Both the position numbers and the translations under genes were made by a program. The notes under the pieces were generated by a model. That model was not told where the DNA came from. It ran no database searches and saw nothing but the letters and a program-made list of their open reading frames with translations. Of a DNA stretch of 64,000 bases, positions 52,500 through 61,097 are shown piece after piece (position 1 is the first letter of the stretch; each line of letters opens with the position of its first letter). This DNA comes from Sinorhizobium garamanticum (GTDB lineage: Bacteria; Pseudomonadota; Alphaproteobacteria; Rhizobiales; Rhizobiaceae), in the NCBI RefSeq assembly GCF_029892065.1, contig NZ_CP120373.1:3107001-3171000 (forward strand), in the 5' to 3' direction.

Positions 52500-53462
52500 T
52501 TACTTCTGGATCGCGGCGGGGATTATCTTCGCGGCCTCAGCCCGCACGTCCGCCTTGGGGAAGACTTCCGGGTAAAGATAGTGGGCCGCCTCTCTGAGCA
52601 CGATCTCGCGCGCGATCGGGCCGTTGGTCTCGACCCAATGGTCGCCGACATAGAAGACGCGGTTGTTCTTGACCGCCGTGAGCTGGCTCCAGATCGGGTT
52701 GTTTTCATGCGGGCGATCCGGGCCGTAGTCGTAGATGAAGAGGACCTCCGGGTCCTTCTCGAGCATCGTCTCCAGGCTGAGGTCGATACCGAACTCGCCT
52801 CCCGGCTTCATGGCTCCGGCGATGTTCTCGCCGCCGATGGCCTTGACGATGGAAGCGGACGTGTTCTCGTCGTGGAACGCGAACGGCACTTCGCCGCCCC
52901 ACATGATCGCAAACCGCGGATGAACATCCTTCGGGGCCTTCGCGGAGATTTCAGCCAGATGTGCCCGGAACTCCCTGTTCAGCTGAAGGCCGCGCTCGGG
53001 ATTGCCGAGTATCCTGGAGAGTTCGGCGATCTCCTTGTCGCTGCCATCGAGCAGTTCCATGTTGTAGGCGACGTAGGGCGCAATCTTCTCGAGCTGTGGC
53101 GCGTTGCCGACGGTGTAGCGGCGGATCGCAACGATCAGGTCGGGCTTCGCTTCCGACAGCAGTTCGAGGTTCGGCTTGGCGCGCTGGCCGATCTGCGACA
53201 TATCCTTCGTCAGGCCGAGGAGGAAGTCGGGCGCGCGGTCGGCCACCATATAGGTGCTGGCCACGGGCTTGATGCCGAGCGCCAACGCGACATCGTCGGC
53301 AAAGTAGGAAATCGACGCGATGCGTTTTGGCTGGACGGGAACCTTTACCTCGACGCCGCGGTCGTCTTTCACCGTCACCGTCTTGCCGTCCTCAGCAAGC
53401 GCGGTTCCGGCCAGAACGGCCAGGAAGCCGAAGAGAGTTGCGATTTTGCGTGCTGTCGCCAT
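52500..53462 (-). CDS. Periplasmic iron-siderophore binding protein
   Basis: A 320-residue FecB/FhuD-like binding protein (Peripla_BP_2): signal peptide IATLFGFLAVLAGTALA, then VTVKDDRGVEVKVPVQPKRI and PNLELLSEAKPDLIVAIRR. The second lobe has FAIMWGGEVPFAFHDENTSA. ATG 53462 follows CTGGAGGAGATCGCC. The ligand is probably an Fe(III)-siderophore or Fe-dicitrate; specificity cannot be read. A 19-bp palindrome 59 bp upstream may be the iron-responsive operator. Confidence 0.9.
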   Translation of the reverse strand: MATARKIATLFGFLAVLAGTALAEDGKTVTVKDDRGVEVKVPVQPKRIASISYFADDVALALGIKPVASTYMVADRAPDFLLGLTKDMSQIGQRAKPNLELLSEAKPDLIVAIRRYTVGNAPQLEKIAPYVAYNMELLDGSDKEIAELSRILGNPERGLQLNREFRAHLAEISAKAPKDVHPRFAIMWGGEVPFAFHDENTSASIVKAIGGENIAGAMKPGGEFGIDLSLETMLEKDPEVLFIYDYGPDRPHENNPIWSQLTAVKNNRVFYVGDHWVETNGPIAREIVLREAAHYLYPEVFPKADVRAEAAKIIPAAIQK

Positions 53463-53520
53463 GGCGATCTCCTCCAGATGAATCTCGTCATCGCTTTAGT
53501 CCGCAAAGAAGAGTAAGGCA

Positions 53521-53539
53521 ATCAACTTTTCCAGTTGAT
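53521..53539. promoter_or_regulatory. Palindrome upstream of the siderophore operon
   Basis: ATCAACT and AGTTGAT are exact inverses around TTTCC, 59 bp upstream of the binding-protein start. It could bind an iron regulator (RirA or Irr), but it is not a standard RirA box (TGA-N9-TCA). Confidence 0.45.
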
Positions 53540-53639
53540 CGGCCAGGTCGAGCTGTGAATTTTCAATGGTGCGGTCTCGATCGCCCGTCAGCCTTCAAGC
53601 AAAACAGGCTTGCGCTCGTCGGCGTTGTCCGGGGCGTTA

Positions 53640-53732
53640 CAGCGTCACGTCTGCGGCGCCTACCGCAACCGGCGAGGCAGCAGCACGCTACCGTCGTGTG
53701 CTGTGGCGTCTGATTAGGCGCGCGGCGTTCAT
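53640..53732. repeat. Degenerate mosaic repeat
   Basis: CGGCGAGGCAGCAGCACG, TACCGTCGTGTGCTGTGGCG and TCTGATTAGGCGCGCGGCG match the module seen at 12567-12632. The remaining part of 53540-53842 holds no visible gene. Confidence 0.55.
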
Positions 53733-53842
53733 GCGCACTCCAAAAACCAATTGCGAAATAAAACCAGTAGATCTATCTTACAACCGATTGCATAACACAA
53801 TCAGACCCGCGCGGATGTGCCATCTAAGGAAAGGAAGTGGCT

Positions 53843-54373
53843 ATGGCTAAGCTCGTGTTCGGAATGAACCAGTCCCTGGACGGCTACGTCGATCATATGG
53901 CGTTTGCGCCAGGCCCAACGCTCTTCCGCCACTTCATCGAGGAGGCTCAGGGGCAGGCGGGCAGTGTGTACGGTCGCCAAATGTATGAGATCATGCGTTA
54001 CTGGGACGACGATCATCCTGAATGGGATGCAGACGAACGTGCCTACGCGGCGGCGTGGCGGAACCAGCCGAAATGGGTCGTCTCGCGCTCGTTGAAGTCC
54101 GTCGGCCCCAACGCCAGGCTTATTGAGGATGATCTTGAGGGCGCGATCCGCGCGTTGAAGGCCGAGCGCGACGGGGAGATCGAAGTTGCTGGCCCGGTCT
54201 TGGCGCAAAGCCTCACCGAACTTGGCTTGATCGATGAGTATCGAATCTACCTGCACCCCGTCGTGCTTGGTCACGGCAAGCCATATTTCGCCGGACCTCG
54301 GCCGCCGCTCCACCTTATGACTCATGATCGTATTGGCGAGGATGTGATCAGGTTGACCTACGTTCCTGCTTAA
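53843..54373 (+). CDS. Dihydrofolate reductase-family (RibD C-terminal-like) protein
   Basis: A 176-residue protein; AAGGAAAGGAAGTGGCT precedes ATG 53843. It begins KLVFGMNQSLDGYVDHMA and has QAGSVYGRQMYEIMRYWDDD, IEVAGPVLAQSLTELGLIDE and YLHPVVLGHGKPYF. This is the RibD_C/DHFR-like family, often annotated as dihydrofolate reductase family or YyaP-like. The true substrate is unknown. It is monocistronic. Confidence 0.88.
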   Translation: MAKLVFGMNQSLDGYVDHMAFAPGPTLFRHFIEEAQGQAGSVYGRQMYEIMRYWDDDHPEWDADERAYAAAWRNQPKWVVSRSLKSVGPNARLIEDDLEGAIRALKAERDGEIEVAGPVLAQSLTELGLIDEYRIYLHPVVLGHGKPYFAGPRPPLHLMTHDRIGEDVIRLTYVPA

Positions 54374-54501
54374 TCTCGCGGCTCGCCGGATGGGTCCGCG
54401 TCAACGCGTCAGGCCTGCTTTGGGCCAGGAGCGGAAGATTGCGGCTCGCTGATCGATGTCCGCTCTCGGGTGGATTCGCGATGTTGAGACGCGGTGAAAG
54501 C

Positions 54502-55026
54502 TTACATAACCCTGTAGACTTCCGTCCTTTCCCAAGCGAGTTCGCCGTTCGAGCTGACTCGAGCAGTTACGAACGTAGCATCTCCGAGCATCTGCTCGTC
54601 AAACAGCTTCAGCCGCTGCAGTCGACAGCGGTAGAAGCAATAGGACCCGAAATCCTTCTCGGCGAATGCATCGAAACGTCGGCCATAGATCGCTTTGGCC
54701 TCCCGTACCGCCTCTCCCTCGAGCTCATCCGCGGACCCGAATAGCTGAATTCCGCGATTCGGACCTCTCCAGACTTGGCTCGAGTCGTAAACCGCGATGG
54801 CCACAGCGCCGTTGGTGCGCACGTTCTGTGAGTGCTGGGCTTCGCGTTCGGACATCCAGACGACGTTTAGCGAACCGTCCCACGCGAAATATGCGGTGTT
54901 GATGTGTGGCTGGCCGTTGGCGGAAACCGACGCAATTGAGCAGAGGGTCGAGGCATCAAGCAGTTGGCGGGTAACCGCCGTCATTCGCGTGGTGTCGATC
55001 GGTGTCGCGGACCTTTCAATTGGCAT
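54502..55026 (-). CDS. Pyridoxamine 5'-phosphate oxidase-family protein
   Basis: A 174-residue protein with GGAGGAACCCGGC before ATG 55026. It has a split-barrel flavin fold: TLCSIASVSANGQPHINTAY, LNVVWMSEREAQHSQNVRTN and VAIAVYDSSQVWRGPNRGIQ. PNPOx-like proteins bind FMN or F420 and act as reductases or sensors. The frame continuing upstream to 55269 has no coding character. Confidence 0.85.
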   Translation of the reverse strand: MPIERSATPIDTTRMTAVTRQLLDASTLCSIASVSANGQPHINTAYFAWDGSLNVVWMSEREAQHSQNVRTNGAVAIAVYDSSQVWRGPNRGIQLFGSADELEGEAVREAKAIYGRRFDAFAEKDFGSYCFYRCRLQRLKLFDEQMLGDATFVTARVSSNGELAWERTEVYRVM

Positions 55027-55376
55027 GCCGGGTTCCTCCGTGCGATTGCTTGTTCTCGCTTCGGCAACGGGCCCGGAGGCGGCTTGTTCCTCTGTTAGGA
55101 TCGGCTTTGCAGACGGGTACGCCGTCCATTGGGTGGTGAAGGTCTCAGAAGGGACCCTTTGCCGATGTTGATCGAGGCAAGCTGAAGGCAAGTCCTGGCC
55201 CGGCCGGTGCGAACGCGCCTCGCACGCGGACCCCAGCGGTTTGTCGACCTCTCGGAGCCTCTCGCCCACGAGCGTGGGCGAGACAGTCCAAATCGGAAGT
55301 GCCGTTGACTCTTAGTGGAAGCGGCTCGACACTGATCGGTTGCCTACTTTTTTCCAAGTTGGCTAGGGAGGAAGCA

Positions 55377-55799
55377 ATGGAAGCCGTCAATCGTAGATCC
55401 ACACTCGCACTCGGTCTTACAATGGCCGCCACACCTCTGATCGCTTGGGTGACACCAGCAGCCGCCCAGACTTACGGCCCGGATGAGGGTGAGGAGGTCG
55501 GTCCCGGTGTCAGAGTTGTTGCGCTTGGTGAGCGGGCTTCGGTCATACCGGCTTATAAAATGGTCAAGCTGCGCGATGTTGTTATCCAACCCGGTGCAAA
55601 GACGCCGGACAACGTGATGAAGAACGACATGCTCTGCCACATGACGGAGGGAGAACTTTCGGTCGTTCAGAACGGAAAGAAATTCACAGTCAAGAAGGGT
55701 GACGTTTGGACCTGCGCTAACGCCGATACGACAGAAGGCACCCAGAACACGAGCAGTGCGGTCGCGATCATGCGGGTCATCGATTTGATGACCTCATAA
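55377..55799 (+). CDS. Exported cupin-domain protein
   Basis: The product is 140 residues, with AGGGAGGAAGCA before ATG 55377. A Tat-like or Sec signal (NRRSTLALGLTMAATPLIAW) precedes a cupin core: VKLRDVVIQPGAKTPDNVMK, CHMTEGELSVVQNGKKFTVK. The metal-binding histidines of cupin motif 1 are not obvious (LCHMTEG only), so a non-enzymatic binding role is possible. It is a single gene. Confidence 0.75.
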   Translation: MEAVNRRSTLALGLTMAATPLIAWVTPAAAQTYGPDEGEEVGPGVRVVALGERASVIPAYKMVKLRDVVIQPGAKTPDNVMKNDMLCHMTEGELSVVQNGKKFTVKKGDVWTCANADTTEGTQNTSSAVAIMRVIDLMTS

Positions 55800-56121
55800 G
55801 GGAGGCGACGCGCGGAAGTGCGGCAACGGCGGCTCTAAGAGGCCCCGAGGCGTCGTTGCCGTCATGCGGGCGATATGTGTGCAGGAATGTCCGCTGCTGG
55901 CGCTACCTGCACGTTCCGATCAGTGAGACGTAAGGCAGAAAACCAGCCAATGCGGACCTTGGCATCCTGATGTGCAGGGCCTGCGTTGACCAACAGCGGT
56001 CGTCGGCGTTCACGCGGAACACGCGGCGCTGCAGGACATCGGCCGGCAACAAGGCTCAGCATTCTATCAACTCTGCGAATCGGACAGGCTGCAATCAAAA
56101 TCGAACCGAGTGATTGCACGG
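55800..56121. other. Intergenic region
   Basis: About 320 bp between the cupin and GrpB-like genes. Short leftward frames occur but show no family resemblance. The plus-strand promoter of the GrpB-like gene is expected here. Confidence 0.4.
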
Positions 56122-56625
56122 ATGAGCGCGATAAAGGTTGTAGATTATGATCCGGCATGGCCCGGACTGTTCGAGGAGGAAAAGAGCCGGATCGTGGGGT
56201 TGATCGGTGACATGGTGGACGAAATCCATCATGTCGGGAGCACATCGGTCGTCGGCCTTTGTGCCAAGCCAAAAATCGACATCGACGCGGTGCTTTGCAG
56301 TGATGCGAGGGTTGTCGAGGCAGTCGAGCGCGTGAAGGCGCTCGCGGACTTTACCTTCCACGGCGATCCATACGGTGATGGCATGTGGACCTTCACCTCG
56401 GGCCACGGCTCCTATGGCACGCGGCTCTATCTCTGCGGGCCGGAGAACCCCACGCATGTCAAACGCATGCTGTTTCGCGATTGGCTCCGTACTCATCCGG
56501 AAGACGCTGCGGAATACGCCGCTCTGAAGCGCAAACTGGCGACAGAGACAAACGGCGACTGGAAATTCTACACTGGCGGCAAATCTGACTTTGTCGCGAA
56601 GATCGTGCGGCTGGCGTCCGCCTGA
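56122..56625 (+). CDS. GrpB/UPF0157-family protein
   Basis: A 167-residue protein of the GrpB family, a nucleotidyltransferase-like fold. Key segments are IKVVDYDPAWPGLFEEEKSR, the conserved HHVGSTSVVGLCAKPKIDID motif and RDWLRTHPEDAAEYAALKR. ATG 56122 was chosen over GTG 56110, but no clear ribosome-binding site is seen. Activity is not defined for the family. It is convergent to the LysR gene. Confidence 0.88.
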   Translation: MSAIKVVDYDPAWPGLFEEEKSRIVGLIGDMVDEIHHVGSTSVVGLCAKPKIDIDAVLCSDARVVEAVERVKALADFTFHGDPYGDGMWTFTSGHGSYGTRLYLCGPENPTHVKRMLFRDWLRTHPEDAAEYAALKRKLATETNGDWKFYTGGKSDFVAKIVRLASA

Positions 56626-56714
56626 TGGGTTAAAGAGGTTGGCTTTCCGCCACGGGGGTTAAGCGACCGTCCGAAGGTGCTGCATAGGTCAACGATTGCG
56701 CAGCTTAGTCGCGG

Positions 56715-57614
56715 TCATGCCTTCGCCTCACTTAACAACCAGCTTCCGAGGCGACTGATAGGCTGGCCCGCCCGCTCAGGTCGGATCAACCAATAACCGC
56801 GATCCCGGACTTCAAGGGCGGGGCCAACAGGGACCAGAAGGCCGGAAGAAATGTGATCATCTATGAGGCCTTTCCACCCGAGCGCGATGCCTTGGCCTCC
56901 GACCGCCGCCTGCACGACGAGCGAATAGGTGTTGAAGCTGAGATCGACGTGTCCCGACTGCGCATCCCTGACCGCATTGAAATTCGATAAATAGGTGGTC
57001 CATTCGAACCACGGCGATGGCGCCGAGCTGTCGAGATGAATCAGGGTCGATTTTGCAAGCGACGAAGCATCGGCGAAGGGCCCGTTTTGTTCGGCGAACG
57101 CAGGGGTACACACAGGCGCGACCACTTCAGGCAAGAGCAAAACGACCCCGTCGCCGAAATCGCGCTGCACGCCGAAAGCGACTGCAACGTCGCTCTCTCC
57201 CAAGTCTTCCCGCTGCAGCCTCTGCGTGGCGACAATCTGGATGTCCAACTCGGGATACAGTAGCCGGAAGGCGTGCATCCGCGGCATCAGCCAGAGCGAA
57301 GCGAACGCGTAATCGGTCAGCAACCGAATGGTCGAACGTTCCTGGTTGGCGCGAAAGGCACGAACAGCATCATCGACTTCGTCGACCGCTCGCCTCGCGA
57401 TGTCATAAAGCCTTTGGCCCGCGGGCGTGAGTTCGACGCCGCGGTGCACGCGGGTCAGCAGATCCACCCCGATCTGTTCTTCTATGCGTCGAATTTGATA
57501 ACTGATCGCCGGCTGTGAGATTTTCAGCGCAGCCGCAGCGGACGTCAGGTTGCCGCGCCTTGCCACCTCCACAAACAGCCGCATCCAGCCCAGATCAACC
57601 GCTCGCTGTCTCAT
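56715..57614 (-). CDS. LysR-type regulator of choline-sulfate genes
   Basis: A 299-residue LysR protein with an N-terminal winged HTH (MRLFVEVARRGNLTSAAAAL, KISQPAISYQIRRIEEQIG) and a substrate-binding co-inducer domain (DLGESDVAVAFGVQRDFGDG). It is divergent from the choline-binding protein and sulfatase genes, with only 96 bp between start codons. This matches the regulator that accompanies choline-sulfatase clusters. Choline-O-sulfate or choline is the likely inducer (inference). Confidence 0.88.
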   Translation of the reverse strand: MRQRAVDLGWMRLFVEVARRGNLTSAAAALKISQPAISYQIRRIEEQIGVDLLTRVHRGVELTPAGQRLYDIARRAVDEVDDAVRAFRANQERSTIRLLTDYAFASLWLMPRMHAFRLLYPELDIQIVATQRLQREDLGESDVAVAFGVQRDFGDGVVLLLPEVVAPVCTPAFAEQNGPFADASSLAKSTLIHLDSSAPSPWFEWTTYLSNFNAVRDAQSGHVDLSFNTYSLVVQAAVGGQGIALGWKGLIDDHISSGLLVPVGPALEVRDRGYWLIRPERAGQPISRLGSWLLSEAKA

Positions 57615-57710
57615 AGAAAAACCTTATGGGAGAGATCAAGAATACCGGGCTTCACAGGGGTCCTAGATAGCTGCACGAATACGGAAATCAAATAACACAG
57701 GGGAATAACA
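57615..57710. promoter_or_regulatory. Divergent LysR / choline operon promoter region
   Basis: The 96-bp gap contains CATAGAAAAACCTTATG at 57612-57628, a partly symmetric CATA..TATG that may be a LysR half-site near the regulator's start. A purine-rich ribosome-binding site, CACAGGGGAATAACA, lies before the choX-like ATG. Promoter boxes are not clear. Confidence 0.4.
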
Positions 57711-58661
57711 ATGAACAGGAATTTGGCTGTCGGCAGTTTCGCGTTGGGTCTCTTTCTATCGCTCGCCGGCACGGCACCGGTTCACGCGGCAGAGGATGAG
57801 GCCTGCAAGGTGATCCGCATGTCCGATCCGGGCTGGACGGACATTACCGCAACCAATGCCGTCGCGAGCGTCCTGCTCGAGGCGTTGGGATATGAGCCTG
57901 ACATCAAGACGCTCTCGGTGCCCATCGGCTACGAGTCGATGAAGAGCGGGGAGATCGACGTTTTCCTCGGCAACTGGATGCCGGCCCAGTCCGCCTTCCT
58001 TGAGGACCTGAAAAAGGCCGATGCCGTCGAGATCGTCAACCGCAACCTTGAAGGAGCGAAATTCACGCTGGCGGTGCCCTCCTATGTGGCCGACGCAGGC
58101 ATCAAGGATTTCTCTGATCTTCAGAAGCGTGGCGAAGAGTTCGAGCACCTGATCTACGGCATCGAGGCGGGGGCGCCGGCCAATGCCAGCATTGAGAAAA
58201 TGATCGCCGCCAACGACTTCGGGCTTGGCGATTGGGAGCTGGTCGAGTCCAGCGAACAGGCAATGCTTTCCCAAGTGGACCGAGCGGAAGCCAAGAAGGC
58301 ATTCATCGTCTTTCTCGCATGGGCGCCGCACCCCATGAACAACCGATTTGAGATTACCTATCTGTCCGGCGGCGACACCTATTTCGGACCGAACTACGGT
58401 GGCGCGGAGGTCTACACGCTTGCGCGGTCCGGCTGGACAAAGATGTGTCCCAACGCCGCCGCCCTGTTCAAGAAGCTGTCTTTCGACATCGCAATGGAAA
58501 ACACGCTGATGGGTAAAATCCTTGAAGGTGAGGACCCGAAGGAGGCGGCGGCAGCTTGGCTGAACGAACATCCGCAAATGCTCGATAAATGGCTCGCGGG
58601 GGTGACGACATTCGATGGTCGGCCTGGATTGGAGAGCGTCAAGGCCACTCTGGGACTGTAA
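57711..58661 (+). CDS. choX: Choline ABC transporter periplasmic binding protein
   Basis: The 316-residue product has a signal peptide (NLAVGSFALGLFLSLAGTAPVHA) and an OpuAC/ChoX-type fold: CKVIRMSDPGWTDITATNAV, YEPDIKTLSVPIGYESMKSG, EIDVFLGNWMPAQSAFL and YLSGGDTYFGPNYGGAEVYT. Aromatic residues positioned as in choline-binding proteins (Trp in DPGWTD and GNWMPAQ) suit binding of choline or choline sulfate. No permease or ATPase gene follows, so it must use transporter parts encoded elsewhere, or acts alone. It is followed by the sulfatase gene after 15 bp. Confidence 0.88.
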   Translation: MNRNLAVGSFALGLFLSLAGTAPVHAAEDEACKVIRMSDPGWTDITATNAVASVLLEALGYEPDIKTLSVPIGYESMKSGEIDVFLGNWMPAQSAFLEDLKKADAVEIVNRNLEGAKFTLAVPSYVADAGIKDFSDLQKRGEEFEHLIYGIEAGAPANASIEKMIAANDFGLGDWELVESSEQAMLSQVDRAEAKKAFIVFLAWAPHPMNNRFEITYLSGGDTYFGPNYGGAEVYTLARSGWTKMCPNAAALFKKLSFDIAMENTLMGKILEGEDPKEAAAAWLNEHPQMLDKWLAGVTTFDGRPGLESVKATLGL

Positions 58662-58676
58662 AGGAAAGATTCAATC

Positions 58677-60185
58677 ATGCGGCCCAACATTCTGATCCTG
58701 ATGGTCGATCAGCTAAACGGAACTCTATTTCCCAATGGCCCCGCCGATTTTCTGCATGCGCCCAACCTGAAGGCGTTGGCTGATCGCTCGGTTCGATTCG
58801 CCAACGCCTATACTGCCAGCCCGCTTTGTGCACCGGCGCGAGCATCCTTCATGTCCGGTCAACTCCCGAGCCGCACGCGCGTCTACGATAATGCGGCAGA
58901 ATTTGCCTCGGACATACCGACCTACGCGCACCACCTCAGAGCGGCGGGATACCAGACTTGCCTCTCGGGAAAGATGCACTTCGTCGGGCCCGATCAACTG
59001 CATGGTTTCGAAGAACGGTTGACGACGGATATCTATCCGGCGGATTTCGGCTGGACCCCGGACTATCGTAAACCGGGCGAGCGCATCGACTGGTGGTATC
59101 ATAATCTCGGCTCCGTCACGGGCGCCGGGGTTGCCGAGATCACCAATCAGATGGAATACGACGACGAGGTCGCCTACCATGCAACACGCAAGCTCTATGA
59201 TCTTGCGCGCGGAAATGACGTGCGGCCGTGGAGCCTGACGGTGAGCTTCACACATCCGCACGATCCCTATGTCGCTCGCAGGCGCTTCTGGGATCTCTAT
59301 GAAGATTGTCCTGCACTTGACCCGAAGATCGGGCCCATTCCCTTTGAGCAGCAGGATCTGCATTCTAAGCGCCTCCTGGAGGCTTGCGACCACCGGTCCT
59401 TCGACATTTCGGCAGATGACGTGCGGCGCGCTCGGCGCGGATATTTCGCCAGTATCTCTTACGTGGACGAGAAAATCGGCGAGATTCTTGACGTGCTCGA
59501 GCGAACCGGCATGGCTGAGAATACCGCTATACTGTTCGTATCCGACCATGGCGACATGCTTGGGGAACGCGGCCTCTGGTTCAAGATGAGCTTCTTCGAA
59601 GGCTCGGCGCGCGTGCCGCTGATGATATCGGCGCCCGGCTGGAAGCCCGGCAGGATAGGCGTACCGGTGTCGACGCTCGACGTGACGCCCACGATCGCCT
59701 CCATTGCAGGCCTGGATATCGCTTCGATCCGCCCCTGGACCGATGGCGAAGATCTCGCGCCGCTGGTGCATGGCGAAGCCGACCGTGGTGCGGTACCCAT
59801 GGAATACGCAGCAGAAGGTTCGGAGGCACCACTCGTTGGATTGCGAATGGGGGCATACAAGCTGACGCTCTGCGACAAGGACCCACCGCTGCTGTTCGAC
59901 ATCGACTCTGATCCCGATGAATTGAGAGATCTCGCGCAGGACCCGGATTACAAGGAAGTCCTTACCAGCTTGCTCGCCGAAGCAAACAAGCGCTGGAGCC
60001 TCGCGGCGTTCGACGCCGCGGTCCGCGAAAGCCAGGCGCGCCGGTGGGTGGTCTACACGGCCTTGCGCAACGGCGCTTATTATCCTTGGGACTATCAGCC
60101 GTTGCAGAAGGCTTCCGAGCGATACATGCGCAATCACATGGATCTCAACGTGCTTGAGGAGAAGCAGCGGTACCCTCGAGATTGA
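58677..60185 (+). CDS. betC: Choline sulfatase
   Basis: A 502-residue type I sulfatase. ASPLCAPARASFMSGQL carries the CxPxR formylglycine motif (Cys54); metal ligands are in NILILMVDQLNGTLFPN and FVSDHGDMLGERGLW. The C-terminal signature VYTALRNGAYYPWDYQPLQK is typical of choline sulfatases, which hydrolyse choline-O-sulfate to choline and sulfate. With the choX-like gene it forms a two-gene operon controlled by the divergent LysR gene. It has no signal peptide and is cytoplasmic. ATG 58677 has AAAGGAAAGATTCA upstream. Confidence 0.95.
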   Translation: MRPNILILMVDQLNGTLFPNGPADFLHAPNLKALADRSVRFANAYTASPLCAPARASFMSGQLPSRTRVYDNAAEFASDIPTYAHHLRAAGYQTCLSGKMHFVGPDQLHGFEERLTTDIYPADFGWTPDYRKPGERIDWWYHNLGSVTGAGVAEITNQMEYDDEVAYHATRKLYDLARGNDVRPWSLTVSFTHPHDPYVARRRFWDLYEDCPALDPKIGPIPFEQQDLHSKRLLEACDHRSFDISADDVRRARRGYFASISYVDEKIGEILDVLERTGMAENTAILFVSDHGDMLGERGLWFKMSFFEGSARVPLMISAPGWKPGRIGVPVSTLDVTPTIASIAGLDIASIRPWTDGEDLAPLVHGEADRGAVPMEYAAEGSEAPLVGLRMGAYKLTLCDKDPPLLFDIDSDPDELRDLAQDPDYKEVLTSLLAEANKRWSLAAFDAAVRESQARRWVVYTALRNGAYYPWDYQPLQKASERYMRNHMDLNVLEEKQRYPRD

Positions 60186-60341
60186 GGCGGACGCGATGCT
60201 CGTCCCTATCATTTCAGGCCATCGGGACCCCGCCAGTAACATCGGCCTGTCAGTCCATCCGCGCCCTTTGAGGGCATGAACGACCCATTGCTGCCATTCG
60301 CACCCCGAATTTCCGGTATCGGAGCGTTAGCGGACGCATCG

Positions 60342-60785
60342 CTAGATCGAAAACACATTCAGTCCTGACACATCGCTCTCGATCAGCTTGAAACCACGGG
60401 CCAGATAGTATGGCGAGTTATCGGGCGTTGCGCAAAGATAACAAAGGTCGTACCCGTTCTCAGCGGCCTCTGCGCGGGCCGCTTCAATCAGTTTCGCAGC
60501 AATGCCGTGTCTTCTAGCATCGGGCTCGACCCAGAGCGCAGCAATCCACGGTGCGTACTCCGGGCGATCATCAAGATCGCATTCGATGACCAATACTGAT
60601 CCGAGGTAGACGCCGTTTGCATGGGCAACAAGAGCAAGGGGGACGCCGTCACTTTCGATCATAGGATTGAGGTGGGCGCGGTAGTCCGCCAATGACACAT
60701 CACTCTCTGTCCACCATGCATGCCATGCTCGGTCCGCGATGGTATCCGCCCAAATGGGGCAGTCTTTAAGATGGGAAATTTCCAC
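60342..60785 (-). CDS. GNAT-family N-acetyltransferase
   Basis: The GTG at 60785 with CAGGGATGTAAA upstream is the start of a 147-residue GNAT protein. Acetyl-CoA motif A is ALWVEPDARRHGIAAKLIEA, and CATPDNSPYYLARGFKLIES is the typical motif B. It starts ISHLKDCPIWADTIADRAWH, like aminoglycoside-type acetyltransferases and YhhY. Substrate unknown. Monocistronic. Confidence 0.87.
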   Translation of the reverse strand: MEISHLKDCPIWADTIADRAWHAWWTESDVSLADYRAHLNPMIESDGVPLALVAHANGVYLGSVLVIECDLDDRPEYAPWIAALWVEPDARRHGIAAKLIEAARAEAAENGYDLCYLCATPDNSPYYLARGFKLIESDVSGLNVFSI

Positions 60786-60934
60786 TTTACATCCCTGATG
60801 CTCGACCCTTGCTTGCAGTGCTGCAACGTAGCTATGTACGCGAGCAATGCAATGGCCGCTCCTTGGGGAGCAATGAGGACGTACACGGCGCTAGAGCAGG
60901 ATCCGATCAGATTGCAACGAATCGGGAAGCATTG

Positions 60935-61097
60935 ACCCCCCTCTGCCCTGCCGGGCATCTCCCCCACAAGGGGGGAGATTGGCCAGAAGCAACGCCCTGC
61001 CTGACCGTGAGCATGCGAACGCCGAAGTCGCCAAATTGCTTGAGCGGGACGTCGCCGCTTGTCAATCTCCCCCCTTGTGGGGGAGATGCCCGGCAGG
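60935..61097. repeat. Facing pair of GC-rich repeats, right unit split by an IS element
   Basis: The left unit is at 60935-60985 (CCCCTCTGCCCTGCCGGGCA). The inverse unit begins at 61062 (CAATCTCCCCCCTTGTGGGG) and is interrupted at CGGCAGG 61097; its end, CAGGGCAGAGGGGGG, resumes at 62430. It is the same repeat as at 13781-13959. Confidence 0.8.

Noticed and set aside
53521..53539. Classical RirA box at the siderophore promoter
   Set aside because: The palindrome does not match TGA-N9-TCA; it is reported only as an unassigned operator candidate.
58725..60242. 505-codon minus-strand frame across the choline sulfatase gene
   Set aside because: Antisense shadow of betC, which has clear catalytic motifs.
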